DNA of 64,000 nucleotides from an uncultured Bacteroidota bacterium (GTDB lineage: Bacteria > Bacteroidota > Bacteroidia > Flavobacteriales > Flavobacteriaceae): contig CAJWHM010000005.1 of the NCBI GenBank assembly GCA_913041125.1, forward strand, positions 23,946 through 87,945. The letters are read 5' to 3'. Position 1 is the stretch's first letter, and the number at the start of each line of letters is the position of its first letter. The notes under the pieces were generated by a model. The model had not been told where the DNA came from. It made no database searches and worked only from the letters and a program-made list of their open reading frames with translations. This document shows positions 1-8,765 of this stretch, one piece after another. A program made the translations under genes and the position numbers.

Positions 1-2
1 CT

Positions 3-365
3 GAAAATGAAACCGGAAGAGAAAAAATCGTTTATAATACTTTGGGATTAGAATTATTAGTAAATAAAAAATTTAATTTTTTCAATTTTTTTACTGGATT
101 AAGAACAGATTATGCAGCTAAAAGGGAACGAATTCTGTTAAGTAGAAAATGGTATGGATTTAGCTTTAGAGATGATTATACAAAATTAGATAATACAATT
201 ATAAAATTTAATCCATTGAGTGTAACATTTGGTTTTTCATTTGAAGTATTAGAATCGATTGAGTTTGAAATTAAAAATGTACTTAGCTTATCTAATCTTA
301 GTGCTAATTCCACTAATAGTATAAAATTATTTGCTATACAGAATGGATTTGTATATATTTTTTAA
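3..365 (+). CDS. C-terminal part of a probable outer-membrane beta-barrel protein (5' end outside window)
   Basis: The frame is open from position 3, so the gene starts before the window; the TTG at 42 is internal, not a start. About 120 residues are visible. They alternate hydrophobic and polar residues in short strands, with many Tyr/Phe, and the protein ends in ...GFVYIF. A C-terminal aromatic residue is typical of Bacteroidota outer-membrane beta-barrels, which is the only basis for the call. No family is recognised from this fragment. The gene converges on the tRNA-Gln gene, with a perfect 11-bp hairpin between them. Confidence 0.5.
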   Translation, partial: ENETGREKIVYNTLGLELLVNKKFNFFNFFTGLRTDYAAKRERILLSRKWYGFSFRDDYTKLDNTIIKFNPLSVTFGFSFEVLESIEFEIKNVLSLSNLSANSTNSIKLFAIQNGFVYIF

Positions 366-417
366 TCAATATTTTATTCGTTATATATTGATTAAAACCC
401 ATTAGATATATAAGTAC

Positions 418-445
418 AAAGGGATAACTTTATTGTTATCCCTTT
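418..445. terminator. Bidirectional intrinsic terminator between the OMP gene and tRNA-Gln
   Basis: A perfect 11-bp stem (AAAGGGATAAC / GTTATCCCTTT) with a 6-nt loop (TTTATT). The A-run on one side and T-run on the other give a U-tract-like tail on either strand. It lies between two convergent genes, 52 nt after the OMP stop and 8 nt past the tRNA 3' end, where a shared terminator is expected. Confidence 0.75.
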
Positions 446-453
446 ATCATTTG

Positions 454-526
454 TTGGCCTACTAGGGATCGAACCTAGACTCTTCTGAACCAAAATCAGA
501 CGTGTTGCCAGTTACACCATAGGCCA
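454..526 (-). tRNA. tRNA-Gln (anticodon TTG)
   Basis: Read on the minus strand, this 73-nt segment folds as a cloverleaf. The acceptor stem is TGGCCTA/TAGGCCA. The anticodon stem TCTGA/TCAGA encloses the loop TTTTGGT, giving anticodon TTG. The T-arm carries GGTTCGATCC with the stem CTAGG/CCTAG. The discriminator base is A. The 3' CCA is not encoded (the next bases are CAA), so it must be added by the CCA-adding enzyme, as is common in Bacteroidota. A well-formed promoter lies immediately upstream. Confidence 0.95.
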
Positions 527-534
527 AGAGTGGG

Positions 535-565
535 CAAATTTACATGAAAGTTTTTTGTACACCAA
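535..565 (-). promoter_or_regulatory. Bacteroidota-type promoter for tRNA-Gln
   Basis: On the minus strand TTG (563-565) is followed by 20 nt and then TAAATTTG (535-542). This matches the Bacteroidota sigma-A consensus TTG-N19/20-TAnnTTTG. Transcription would start about 7 nt before the mature tRNA 5' end. It is the best promoter match noticed in the window. Confidence 0.7.
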
Positions 566-692
566 CTTTTGAATAAAAATAAGATTACAAAAAAAACACA
601 TATTATATATTTAAAGAGCGTAAAACTCTTGTAAGGTCGTATTCCTTCCTTGATTTATTGTTAAATTCGTGGCAAGAAATGAAAAACTTTTC

Positions 693-3600
693 ATGAGCGA
701 AAAAACATATCGAATTTGGAATCTTAGTCTGGGATGGTTTTGTTTTTCCATTGCTTTATTTGTTTTTGGAAGCACTGTTGAACCAACTGCGAGTTTTTGG
801 GATGCAGGAGAATATATCGCAACCTCTGCTAAACTTCAAATAGGTCATCCCCCAGGAGCACCTTTTTTTCAAATGATGGGAGCATTTTTTGCTCTTTTCG
901 CGACAAGTCCTGAAAAAATTGCATTAATGGTAAATTATATGTCTGTATTTTCATCGGCATTTACAATACTTTTTCTTTTTTGGACTTTAACATTATTATT
1001 GAAAAAAATTCCAAGCTTTAAATCTCTTGAAACAATTTCTGAACGGTTTGGTTTTTTTGGAAGTGCATTAGTAGGATCTCTTACTTTTTGTTTTTCTGAT
1101 AGTTTCTGGTTCAATGCCGTTGAAACAGAGGTATATGCAATGGCTACCATGATCTTATCTATTCTTTTTTGGATGGGTTTAAAATGGGAGGATGAAATGA
1201 ATACTCCTAGAGGAGACAAGTGGTTATTAATGATTTCATTTGTAATTGGTCTTTCTTTTGGAGTACACTTTATGGGGCTTTTAACAATACCTGCTATTGG
1301 AATGATATATTATTTTAAAAATTATAAAAAGATTACAATAAAAGGATTTATTTATGCGAATCTTATTTCAACAGCTATCCTTCTTGTAATATTTAAACTT
1401 TTACTTCCTTCAACGCTTGCATTTTTTGGTAAAGCTGAAGTTTTCTTTGTAAATACTATTGGTCTTCCATTTAATAGTGGAACTATAATTGCTGCATTAA
1501 TCATTATCACAATTTTTTATTACTCCCTAAAATTTACAAGAGAAAAAAATCTAGTGAATTTGAATACTGGAATTTTAGCAATTTTATTTGTATTAATTGG
1601 TTTTTCTTCATGGATAATGATTCCTATTCGAGCAAATGCAAACACTGTTATTAATGAAAATTCTCCTTCAGATGCAAGACAGCTTCTTGCATATTATAAC
1701 ATGGAACAGTATCCAGAAACAAAACTATTTTATGGACCAATGTTTTCAGACATTTATGCGGGTCAAGATCCTAACCAACCATACATAGATGATAAACCTA
1801 AATATGAAAGAGACTATAAAGCTGGAAAGTATAAAATTGTAAATTTTTGGGAAGATGCAAGGTACAATTCAAATAGTGCTCATAATGGAATATTACCAAG
1901 ATTATGGAGTAGTGAACATGCTGGAAACTACATTAATTTCACGGAACCATTAGATTTTAAAATAAAATCTGAATATCGTTCAAATAATCAATTAAAAAGT
2001 AGGATAACTCAGTTTAAAGAAGAAGTTGCGAATGGCTCAGTTGATGGTGATCAATATCATGAGTTTCTAAAAAACTTTAGCCCATACCTTGACATTGAGA
2101 AACCTTCATTTTTTTCAAACTTGAAATTTTTTATTGAATATCAGTTAGGATATATGTACCTGAGGTATTTTATGTGGAATTTTACTGGAAGACAAAATGA
2201 TGAACAGGGAGAATACAACATTTTAGATGGAAACTGGATCAGTGGTATTCCATTTATAGATGAAATTAGATTGGGTAACCAAGCAGAAGTAAATGATGAC
2301 GCTTTAAACAATAAGGCTAGAAATACCTATTTTTTTCTTCCTTTTATTTTAGGTCTTATTGGCCTTTCTTTTATATACAAACAGGATCCTAAGCGTTTTT
2401 GGATTTTGATGTTATTTTTCTTGTTTACTGGGGTTGCATTAAAAGTGTATCTAAACGAACGCCCTTTTGAACCTAGAGAAAGGGATTATGCTTTGGTTGG
2501 ATCTTTTTATGTTTTTGCTATTTGTGTAGGAATGGGATGCATGAGCTTGATACGTTCAACTCAAAATTATTTTAAAATTAAATTTATTCAACCTTTAGTA
2601 ATTTTCCTTTGTTTATTGGCAGTACCATTACTTATGGCATTTCAAAACTGGGATGATCATGATCGTTCAAATAGATATACAGCTCAATCACTTTCTAGAG
2701 CGTATCTTCAATCAATACAAGAAGACAAAGGAGCAATAATTTTTACTATTGGCGATAATGATACTTTTGCATTATGGTATGCTCAAGATATTGAAGGATA
2801 CAGAACAGATGTAAGGACAATTAATTCAAGTCTCTTAGGTACTGACTGGTATATAGATCAAATGAAAAGAAAAACCTACGAAAGTGAGCCCATACCGTCC
2901 CAAATGACTCATGAATTATATGCTTACGGTGTTAGAGATGTTATTCGTTATCAACCCGTTCTCGATTCTGTTCGTTGGGAAATTAAAGACTTTATGAATT
3001 GGGTAGCAAGTGATCACCCAAGGACTAAAATTAAAGATTTTTTACTTAAATCAGGGCGTGATCCAAATCAACTCCCCAAGAGTCAACAAGAAAGTGTCTT
3101 TTATCCAACAAATAAAATTCGTGTTCCAGTAAATAAAGAAAATGTTTTAAAAAGTGGTATTGTTAAACCTGAAGATGCTGACAAAATTTTACCATACATT
3201 GACATAAATCTTCCTGAAACAGCCATCTTAAAAAATCAAATGATGATGTTGGATATATTAGCAAACAATGACTGGAAAAGACCTATTTATTTTACCGGTG
3301 GTAGCTATTCAGATTCAGAATATATGTGGATGAAAAAATATCTTCAATTAGAGGGATTGGTTTATAAACTTGTTCCCATAAAAACTGACTTAGGGAAAGA
3401 AAACCCATATTTAATGGGGCGGATAGACAGTGAATTAATGTACGATATTGTCATGCAATGGGATTGGGGCAATTCCGATCGTACAGATATATATCATGAC
3501 CCTGAAACAAGAAAAAATAGTATTTCTTTTAGAAGTAATATTGCAAGGCTATCTGAAAAATTAATAAATGAGGGCAAAATTGAAAAAGCAAAAAACGTCA

Positions 3601-4241
3601 TGGACTTAGCTATCGATAAGATGCCTATAGACTACTTTGGTTATTATAGTTTATTAGTTCCTTTTGTAGACGGTTATTATAGAATTGATCAGATTGAAAA
3701 AGCTCAAGATTTATCAAAAAGAATTGCATTTAAATATTCTGATAGATTAAATTATTTTAGTTCTCTTTCACCTGACACGCAATATAGACTAGGTGAAGAA
3801 ATAATAACTGAGATTGAAAGATATAGGGCATTAATTGAAGCTGACTTAAAACATGCTGGGAAGTCAGATTTAAAAAGTTCTTTGAGTCAATTTCTTGAAT
3901 CTATAGATGCATTTAAGTTTCTATATGGTGATTATGAATTTTATACAAGTCTAATTGATGTAGTGGAAGGGTTTTACTTATCTGAACAAACAAAATTAGC
4001 TCAAAGTCTTAGTAGAAAAATAGCAGATCAGTACAGTGAACGTATGGAATTATATTCACAATTTTCACCATCTAATCAACTTCAAATTCAAGATCGAATT
4101 AAGAAAGAATGGTCCTCTTATAATTATTTTCTACAGATAGTTAATTCTTTTGATGATAGTGAATTTTTCAAAAATTTAGAAAATCAATACAACAAAAATG
4201 TATCTCTTTTCAATACTGAACTAGATAGTTTAAAAAATTAA
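693..4241 (+). CDS. DUF2723 / GT117-family multi-spanning membrane glycosyltransferase-like protein
   Basis: A large polytopic protein of 1182 aa counted from the ATG at 693; a GTG at 669 would add eight residues. The N-terminus carries the DUF2723 signature: FWDAGE (residues 35-40) after the first membrane segment, then GHPPGAP (51-57). About a dozen hydrophobic helices follow up to roughly residue 690, then a soluble C-terminal part of about 490 residues with TPR-like helices. DUF2723 is related to TMEM260 and GT-C protein O-mannosyltransferases; the acidic pair in WDAGE corresponds to the catalytic loop of GT-C enzymes. The likely role is lipid-linked sugar transfer to exported proteins at the inner membrane; the substrate cannot be told. 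The next gene is convergent, with an 11-nt gap. Confidence 0.85.
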   Translation: MSEKTYRIWNLSLGWFCFSIALFVFGSTVEPTASFWDAGEYIATSAKLQIGHPPGAPFFQMMGAFFALFATSPEKIALMVNYMSVFSSAFTILFLFWTLTLLLKKIPSFKSLETISERFGFFGSALVGSLTFCFSDSFWFNAVETEVYAMATMILSILFWMGLKWEDEMNTPRGDKWLLMISFVIGLSFGVHFMGLLTIPAIGMIYYFKNYKKITIKGFIYANLISTAILLVIFKLLLPSTLAFFGKAEVFFVNTIGLPFNSGTIIAALIIITIFYYSLKFTREKNLVNLNTGILAILFVLIGFSSWIMIPIRANANTVINENSPSDARQLLAYYNMEQYPETKLFYGPMFSDIYAGQDPNQPYIDDKPKYERDYKAGKYKIVNFWEDARYNSNSAHNGILPRLWSSEHAGNYINFTEPLDFKIKSEYRSNNQLKSRITQFKEEVANGSVDGDQYHEFLKNFSPYLDIEKPSFFSNLKFFIEYQLGYMYLRYFMWNFTGRQNDEQGEYNILDGNWISGIPFIDEIRLGNQAEVNDDALNNKARNTYFFLPFILGLIGLSFIYKQDPKRFWILMLFFLFTGVALKVYLNERPFEPRERDYALVGSFYVFAICVGMGCMSLIRSTQNYFKIKFIQPLVIFLCLLAVPLLMAFQNWDDHDRSNRYTAQSLSRAYLQSIQEDKGAIIFTIGDNDTFALWYAQDIEGYRTDVRTINSSLLGTDWYIDQMKRKTYESEPIPSQMTHELYAYGVRDVIRYQPVLDSVRWEIKDFMNWVASDHPRTKIKDFLLKSGRDPNQLPKSQQESVFYPTNKIRVPVNKENVLKSGIVKPEDADKILPYIDINLPETAILKNQMMMLDILANNDWKRPIYFTGGSYSDSEYMWMKKYLQLEGLVYKLVPIKTDLGKENPYLMGRIDSELMYDIVMQWDWGNSDRTDIYHDPETRKNSISFRSNIARLSEKLINEGKIEKAKNVMDLAIDKMPIDYFGYYSLLVPFVDGYYRIDQIEKAQDLSKRIAFKYSDRLNYFSSLSPDTQYRLGEEIITEIERYRALIEADLKHAGKSDLKSSLSQFLESIDAFKFLYGDYEFYTSLIDVVEGFYLSEQTKLAQSLSRKIADQYSERMELYSQFSPSNQLQIQDRIKKEWSSYNYFLQIVNSFDDSEFFKNLENQYNKNVSLFNTELDSLKN

Positions 4242-4252
4242 TTTATTGTAGA

Positions 4253-4552
4253 TTAATCAATATGATCTTTTAGAAGACTAATTAAAGTATTAGCATCCTG
4301 TTCACCACTTTGACGCCAAACCATTTCACTGAATTTATATATCATTAGAGTGGGTAATACTTTAACTCTTAGTGCTTCAGATAACTGTTGGTTTTTGTCA
4401 ACATCAATTTTAATTACTTTTCCTTTGTCTCCTAAGGCAGCAGCAACGTCTTTTAAAACAGGATTCATATCCTGAGATTCCGATTCTTGGCTTCTAAAAA
4501 AAGCAAGTAAAATTGGAATTTTTTCATCTAATAATTCACCAAATTTTGACAT
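4253..4552 (-). CDS. Thioredoxin-fold protein lacking the CXXC active site
   Basis: 99 aa, the length of a single thioredoxin domain, without a signal peptide. The fold signature is present: beta strand IPILLAFF (residues 12-19), later VIKIDVD (46-52), and the cis-proline motif VLPT (P67). Where CGPC should follow the FF there is instead RSQESESQDM (20-29), so no redox cysteines exist and the protein has no Cys at all. It cannot act as a dithiol oxidoreductase. It may be an adaptor or chaperone-like thioredoxin-family protein. It is downstream of the metallophosphoesterase and dGTPase genes on the same strand (38-nt gap), possibly cotranscribed. Confidence 0.8.
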   Translation of the reverse strand: MSKFGELLDEKIPILLAFFRSQESESQDMNPVLKDVAAALGDKGKVIKIDVDKNQQLSEALRVKVLPTLMIYKFSEMVWRQSGEQDANTLISLLKDHID

Positions 4553-4590
4553 TATCTGAATTTATAATATAGCAAATGTAAAAAAATTGA

Positions 4591-5817
4591 TTAAATCCTA
4601 GATTCTGTCTTTGATAATGTGATAACAGAAACCTCCGGCCAAATTCCTACTCGACCTGGATAAGCTAAATATCCAAAACCACGATTGACATTTAAAAGTT
4701 GTTTTTTATCCTCATAAATTCCAGCCCAATGTTTATATCTCCATTTAACTGGACTCCATTTTATCCACCCCGGTATTTCAATACCAAATTGCATTCCATG
4801 GGTATGACCACTTAAAGTAAGTTGAATTTTAAATGGATGGGGTAAAACTTTTGCTTCCCAATGGGAGGGATCGTGGGATAACAAAATTTTAAAATCATTA
4901 GAATCTACTTTTTTTAATGCTTTATTCAGATCTCCTGATTGTCTAAAACCGGATCCCCAATTTTCAACTCCAATAAGTGCAATTCTTTGTCCATCTTTCT
5001 CTATGAAATGAGAATCATTTAATAATAACTTCCAACCCATTTTTGAATGTGCCTCATAAAGCATTTGCATATTATTTATTTTATCCTCCTTAGTTTCCCA
5101 TCTCATATAGTCACCATAATCATGATTTCCTAAAATCGAGTAAACTCCTTGTTTGGCATTAATTTTTTTAAATGTATCAATCCAAGGATAGATTTCATCA
5201 GCACGATTATTAACTAAATCACCTGTAAACAATACTAAGTCAGCTTCTTGAGAATTAATTAAATCTACACCATATTGTACTTTTTTTTGATTATCAAAAC
5301 TACCACTGTGAATATCTGAAATTTGTACAATTTTATATCCATCAAATGCATCGGGTAAGTCATCATATTTTAATTTATATGAAAGTACTTTATAATTATA
5401 TTTACCCCTGTACATACCATATAATAAAGAAACAAAAGGTATTGCTGCAATACCAATTGCTATTTGTGATATTATTTTTCTTCTTTCTGGTAGAAATTTT
5501 GTTTCACCGGGCATTTTTGTGAAAAATGAATATATTCCTTGTGGTACTCTTAATATATCTTCACCTAAAAGTATAATTGTAATTAAGGCCTGAAAAGTAA
5601 AAAGAGAAATAAAAAAACCAATGGCATACATTAAGTGAGGTTCAGTTTGAGTACTACGCTCAATAATTACAGTGTGAAATAAAAGATTCCCAATTACTAA
5701 TATAACTACGATAACATATAAAAAAAGAATCAATTTATTTGATATAGTCGTTTTTATCGCTTGAAAACTATAGTATTGAAAAAGAATTAAAAATAAAAGA
5801 GAAATAATCCAGCGCAT
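4591..5817 (-). CDS. Membrane-anchored metallophosphoesterase (calcineurin-like)
   Basis: 408 aa. Residues 1 to about 140 contain four hydrophobic segments, then a soluble calcineurin-like phosphoesterase domain. All metal-binding motifs are present in order: ISDIHSG (D-x-H), FTGDLVNN (GD), LGNHDYGDY (GNHD), LLSHDPSHW (H) and LSGHTHG (GHTH). This matches the YkuE-like group of membrane-linked phosphoesterases. Some members act on lipid-linked phosphates such as UDP-diacylglucosamine; the substrate here is unknown. It is 45 nt downstream of the dGTPase gene and 38 nt upstream of the thioredoxin-like gene. Confidence 0.85.
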   Translation of the reverse strand: MRWIISLLFLILFQYYSFQAIKTTISNKLILFLYVIVVILVIGNLLFHTVIIERSTQTEPHLMYAIGFFISLFTFQALITIILLGEDILRVPQGIYSFFTKMPGETKFLPERRKIISQIAIGIAAIPFVSLLYGMYRGKYNYKVLSYKLKYDDLPDAFDGYKIVQISDIHSGSFDNQKKVQYGVDLINSQEADLVLFTGDLVNNRADEIYPWIDTFKKINAKQGVYSILGNHDYGDYMRWETKEDKINNMQMLYEAHSKMGWKLLLNDSHFIEKDGQRIALIGVENWGSGFRQSGDLNKALKKVDSNDFKILLSHDPSHWEAKVLPHPFKIQLTLSGHTHGMQFGIEIPGWIKWSPVKWRYKHWAGIYEDKKQLLNVNRGFGYLAYPGRVGIWPEVSVITLSKTESRI

Positions 5818-5862
5818 TTACAATTTTTTGGCAAAGGTAATGAGTTATATAAAAATAAAAGA

Positions 5863-7185
5863 TTACTTACCTCCTATATCTCTGGCTATATTAAGTGCCT
5901 TACTGTCAGATAAACTTGCTATGAAGCAACATACATTTAGTAAAGTTTCGTATAATGTATTACCTATCAATCGGTTCTCCTCTGGAACTAAAGAAAGAAT
6001 TAGTTTGTCGTATGTATTAACTTTTCCTTCAAAACTATTCACTGCTGCTTTGGAAAAATTTTCTAATAAAATTGTGATTGCTCTATGACCTACAACCTCT
6101 TTTTTAATAACTTCTTTAGAATTATAAACTTTATTGATACTTACTTTAATAATATCTTCAATTTGAGCCTTGTATTTACTTTTTTCCATTAGACTTACTC
6201 CAAAGTCACCAGACAAAATTTTAGACTCATTTTTAATAAATATCTTAACAGCATCTTGAATCAAACTGTTTATTGCTAGAGATCTTAAATAACTTAGTCG
6301 TTGAGTTTTATATGTAAGTTTGGCATACTTTTTAGAATCAATAAAGTCACGTACCAAATTGATTAGATATTCTAAAGCATAATCTTCAGATATCCATCCT
6401 AAATTAATACCATCTTCAAAGTCTATTATTGTGTAACATATATCATCAGCTGCCTCTACTAAGTAAGTCAATGGATGCCTTAATATTTTTGAATTTTTTA
6501 CAAGAGATAATTCTTCAGCAACCTCTTTGTATGTTGTTTTTTGTGTCTGAAAAAAACCATATTTTTTATCGGCAACATGACTCGTCGGTTTTATTGGTAA
6601 ACTTGCTTTTGGATACTTGACAAATGTTCCTAGTGTAGAATAACTTAATCTTAAACCCCCTTTAGTTCCCGGTTTAGATTCAGTTAGAATTTTTAGACCA
6701 TTTGCATTGCCCTCAAAATCGCAAAGATCCTGATATTCCTCCGGTTTAAGTTTTGTGCGATAAATTTCACCTTTCCCTGACTTAAAATAATTTCCAATTG
6801 CTTTTTCACCACTATGCCCAAAAGGGGGATTACCAATATCATGAGCTAATGATGCTGCAGCTGTTATCGCACCAAAATCATTTGCCTGATACCCAAGAGA
6901 ATCTTTTAAATTTGGGTACTTGTCTAATATAGCTTGTCCAGCCATTCTTCCAATGCTTCTACCAACAACAGAAACCTCCAAACTGTGTGTTAATCTTGTA
7001 TGAACAAAATCTGTATTTGAAAAGGGGATTACTTGTGTTTTGTCTTGCAAGCTTCTGAATTCATTTGAAAAAACAATTCTGTCATAATCAACTTCAAAAC
7101 CTAAACGAAGATCATTTTGCTCAATTCTCAACCGCTTACTTTTATCACCAAATCTTCTTAATGATAATAATGATTCCCAATTCAT
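5863..7185 (-). CDS. dgt: dGTPase-like HD-domain dNTP triphosphohydrolase
   Basis: 440 aa, the usual length for bacterial dGTPase-like proteins. HD-superfamily residues are visible: H67 in RLTHSLEV, then H115-D116 in ASLAHDIGNPPFGHSGEKA. Other family stretches are NEFRSLQDKTQV near residue 41 and EAADDICYTIIDFEDG in the middle. It hydrolyses dNTPs to deoxynucleosides and triphosphate, so it limits the dNTP pool, opposite in effect to the ribonucleotide reductase at 14.4-17.9 kb. Two overlapping TAnnTTTG boxes on the minus strand (7190-7197 and 7199-7206) may drive it, but neither has a good -33 TTG. Confidence 0.9.
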   Translation of the reverse strand: MNWESLLSLRRFGDKSKRLRIEQNDLRLGFEVDYDRIVFSNEFRSLQDKTQVIPFSNTDFVHTRLTHSLEVSVVGRSIGRMAGQAILDKYPNLKDSLGYQANDFGAITAAASLAHDIGNPPFGHSGEKAIGNYFKSGKGEIYRTKLKPEEYQDLCDFEGNANGLKILTESKPGTKGGLRLSYSTLGTFVKYPKASLPIKPTSHVADKKYGFFQTQKTTYKEVAEELSLVKNSKILRHPLTYLVEAADDICYTIIDFEDGINLGWISEDYALEYLINLVRDFIDSKKYAKLTYKTQRLSYLRSLAINSLIQDAVKIFIKNESKILSGDFGVSLMEKSKYKAQIEDIIKVSINKVYNSKEVIKKEVVGHRAITILLENFSKAAVNSFEGKVNTYDKLILSLVPEENRLIGNTLYETLLNVCCFIASLSDSKALNIARDIGGK

Positions 7186-7315
7186 ATAACAAATTTACCA
7201 AATCTATATTCGTATGTTAACAGAAGTTTACTAAAAATAAAATTTGATAATATTTTCTTAAAGATTTTGTTTCAAAAATTAACTTTTTGATAATTTTTTG
7301 GTTGTAAAGCATATG

Positions 7316-7323
7316 TAATTTTG
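7316..7323 (+). promoter_or_regulatory. Possible -7 promoter element for the lipoprotein / TonB receptor genes
   Basis: TAATTTTG matches the TAnnTTTG consensus 39 nt upstream of the ATG at 7363. The nearest upstream TTG triplets (7298-7300 and 7302-7304) are closer than the ideal 19-20 nt. If this is the promoter, the TTG at 7321 lies inside it and cannot be the translation start, which agrees with the signal peptide starting at 7363. Confidence 0.35.
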
Positions 7324-7362
7324 GAAAAATTAATAACCCTTTTAAACCAAATCTTATATAAT

Positions 7363-8676
7363 ATGAAAAATAAAAACCTACTTATTTTCTTGCCCCTATT
7401 AACTTTATTTTTAAACTGTTCCGAAGAAGAACCAGTTGTTGAATATATAACTGTTACAGAAACTATAACTGTTAATGAAACAAGTACAGTTGAAGTTGAT
7501 CCTTTTGCTGACTCTACACTTGAAGGTAACATTACCGAGGACACCACTTTAGATGCTTCTAAAATATGGCTACTAAAGGGGAGAGCTGCTGTAGAAGATG
7601 GAGTAACTCTAACTATTCCAGCAGGTACAATTATTAAAGCTGCATCTGGAACAGGAGCTGATGCTTCAACATTAATAGTTGCTAGAGGTGGAACTATGAT
7701 TGCAAACGGAACAGCTGATAATCCAATCATAATGACTGCTGTTGCTGACAATATTCAAGTTGGAGGCACTTATCCAGATAGTGGACCCGCACTAAATGTT
7801 GATACTAGAGGTTTATGGGGAGGACTTTTAATATTAGGTAAAGCTCCTTGTTCCTTTAAAAGTGATGTAACTGAACTTCAAATTGAAGGAATACCAACCT
7901 CTGATACTAATGGTCTTTACGGTGGATCTATTGCTGATGATAACTCAGGTTCTTTACAATACATCTCTATTCGCCATGGAGGAGCTGAAATTGGTGAAGG
8001 TAATGAAATAAACGGTCTTACATTAGGAGGTGTTGGATCAGAAACTACAATTAACCACATCGAAGTATTAGGTAATGTTGACGATGGTATTGAATTTTTT
8101 GGAGGTACTGTCAATGCTACAAACCTTCTTATATGGGGACAAGGTGACGATGCTATTGATATCGATCAAGCATATGCTGGTACAATTGATGGAGCATTAG
8201 TTGTCTTAACTGCTGCCTCAGATCATGGCTTTGAAATTGACGGCCCTGAAGGATCTGCTCCAGGAAGATTTACCCTTAAAAATGCAACAGTGATTGGAGC
8301 TACTGATGACTGTGATGCTGAAGGTGTAGATGGTGAAATGGCTGATTTTCGAAAAGGTGCTACGGGTGATGTCTTAAATGTTCTATTCAAAGACTTTGCT
8401 GGTGGTAAAGATGTGGAATTAGACGCCAGTGCTGATGCTGCAACATATTCAGCAGGAACTTTAACATTTGCAAACATAGATGTATTACACCCTGTAGATG
8501 ACGATGGTAATTTATGTTCAGATGTTGAAACTGTAAATAAAATTTTCGATGACCGTTCAGATGAAAGCTCTTTTGAAAGCGATGCAAATACATTTGCAGA
8601 AGTAGTTACAGAGCAGCAAGATGGAAACGGATTATCAGATGAATCAATATTTTCGTGGACTTTTTACAAAAGATAA
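7363..8676 (+). CDS. Putative surface lipoprotein with right-handed beta-helix repeats, partner of a TonB-dependent receptor
   Basis: 437 aa from the ATG at 7363, chosen because it gives a clean lipoprotein signal: MKNKNLLIFLPLLTLFLNC with Cys19 as the lipidated residue. The next residues are SEEE; acidic residues after the Cys resemble the lipoprotein export signal that sends Bacteroidota lipoproteins to the cell surface. The mature part is Gly/Asp/Ala rich with beta-helix-like turns such as VTLTIPAGTII, NPIIMTA and TNLLIWGQGDDAID. Such proteins are often misnamed 'multidrug transporter'; no transporter feature is seen. It is 89 nt upstream of a TonB-dependent receptor, with a strong hairpin between, so it is probably a substrate-binding or accessory partner. 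The substrate is unknown. Confidence 0.75.
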   Translation: MKNKNLLIFLPLLTLFLNCSEEEPVVEYITVTETITVNETSTVEVDPFADSTLEGNITEDTTLDASKIWLLKGRAAVEDGVTLTIPAGTIIKAASGTGADASTLIVARGGTMIANGTADNPIIMTAVADNIQVGGTYPDSGPALNVDTRGLWGGLLILGKAPCSFKSDVTELQIEGIPTSDTNGLYGGSIADDNSGSLQYISIRHGGAEIGEGNEINGLTLGGVGSETTINHIEVLGNVDDGIEFFGGTVNATNLLIWGQGDDAIDIDQAYAGTIDGALVVLTAASDHGFEIDGPEGSAPGRFTLKNATVIGATDDCDAEGVDGEMADFRKGATGDVLNVLFKDFAGGKDVELDASADAATYSAGTLTFANIDVLHPVDDDGNLCSDVETVNKIFDDRSDESSFESDANTFAEVVTEQQDGNGLSDESIFSWTFYKR

Positions 8677-8700
8677 CAGCAAACATACATAACTCAAAAA

Positions 8701-8732
8701 GAAAATGCCTGGCTTATTTGCCAGGCATTTTC
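8701..8732 (+). terminator. Strong intrinsic hairpin between the lipoprotein and TonB receptor genes
   Basis: A perfect 13-bp stem (GAAAATGCCTGGC / GCCAGGCATTTTC) with the 6-nt loop TTATTT, preceded by five A. It ends in TTTTC rather than a long T-run. It sits 24 nt after the lipoprotein stop and 33 nt before the receptor start, so it may attenuate transcription or set the lipoprotein:receptor ratio by RNA stabilisation. Confidence 0.75.
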
Positions 8733-8765
8733 TATACATAATAGTCAATAAATAATATAATTCAA

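Noticed and set aside
5828..6088. 86-codon plus-strand frame after the phosphoesterase start
   Set aside because: Mostly antisense to the dGTPase 3' end; no hydrophobic or domain pattern of its own.
7321..7362. TTG start giving a longer lipoprotein
   Set aside because: The added residues precede a complete signal peptide and overlap a likely -7 promoter box.
7272..7751. 159-codon minus-strand frame across the lipoprotein start
   Set aside because: Antisense to a repetitive Gly/Ala/Thr-rich gene, whose complement gives Val/Ser/Pro-rich false frames.
8223..8477. Minus-strand frame inside the lipoprotein gene
   Set aside because: Low-complexity Ala/Ser/Pro shadow of the beta-helix coding region.
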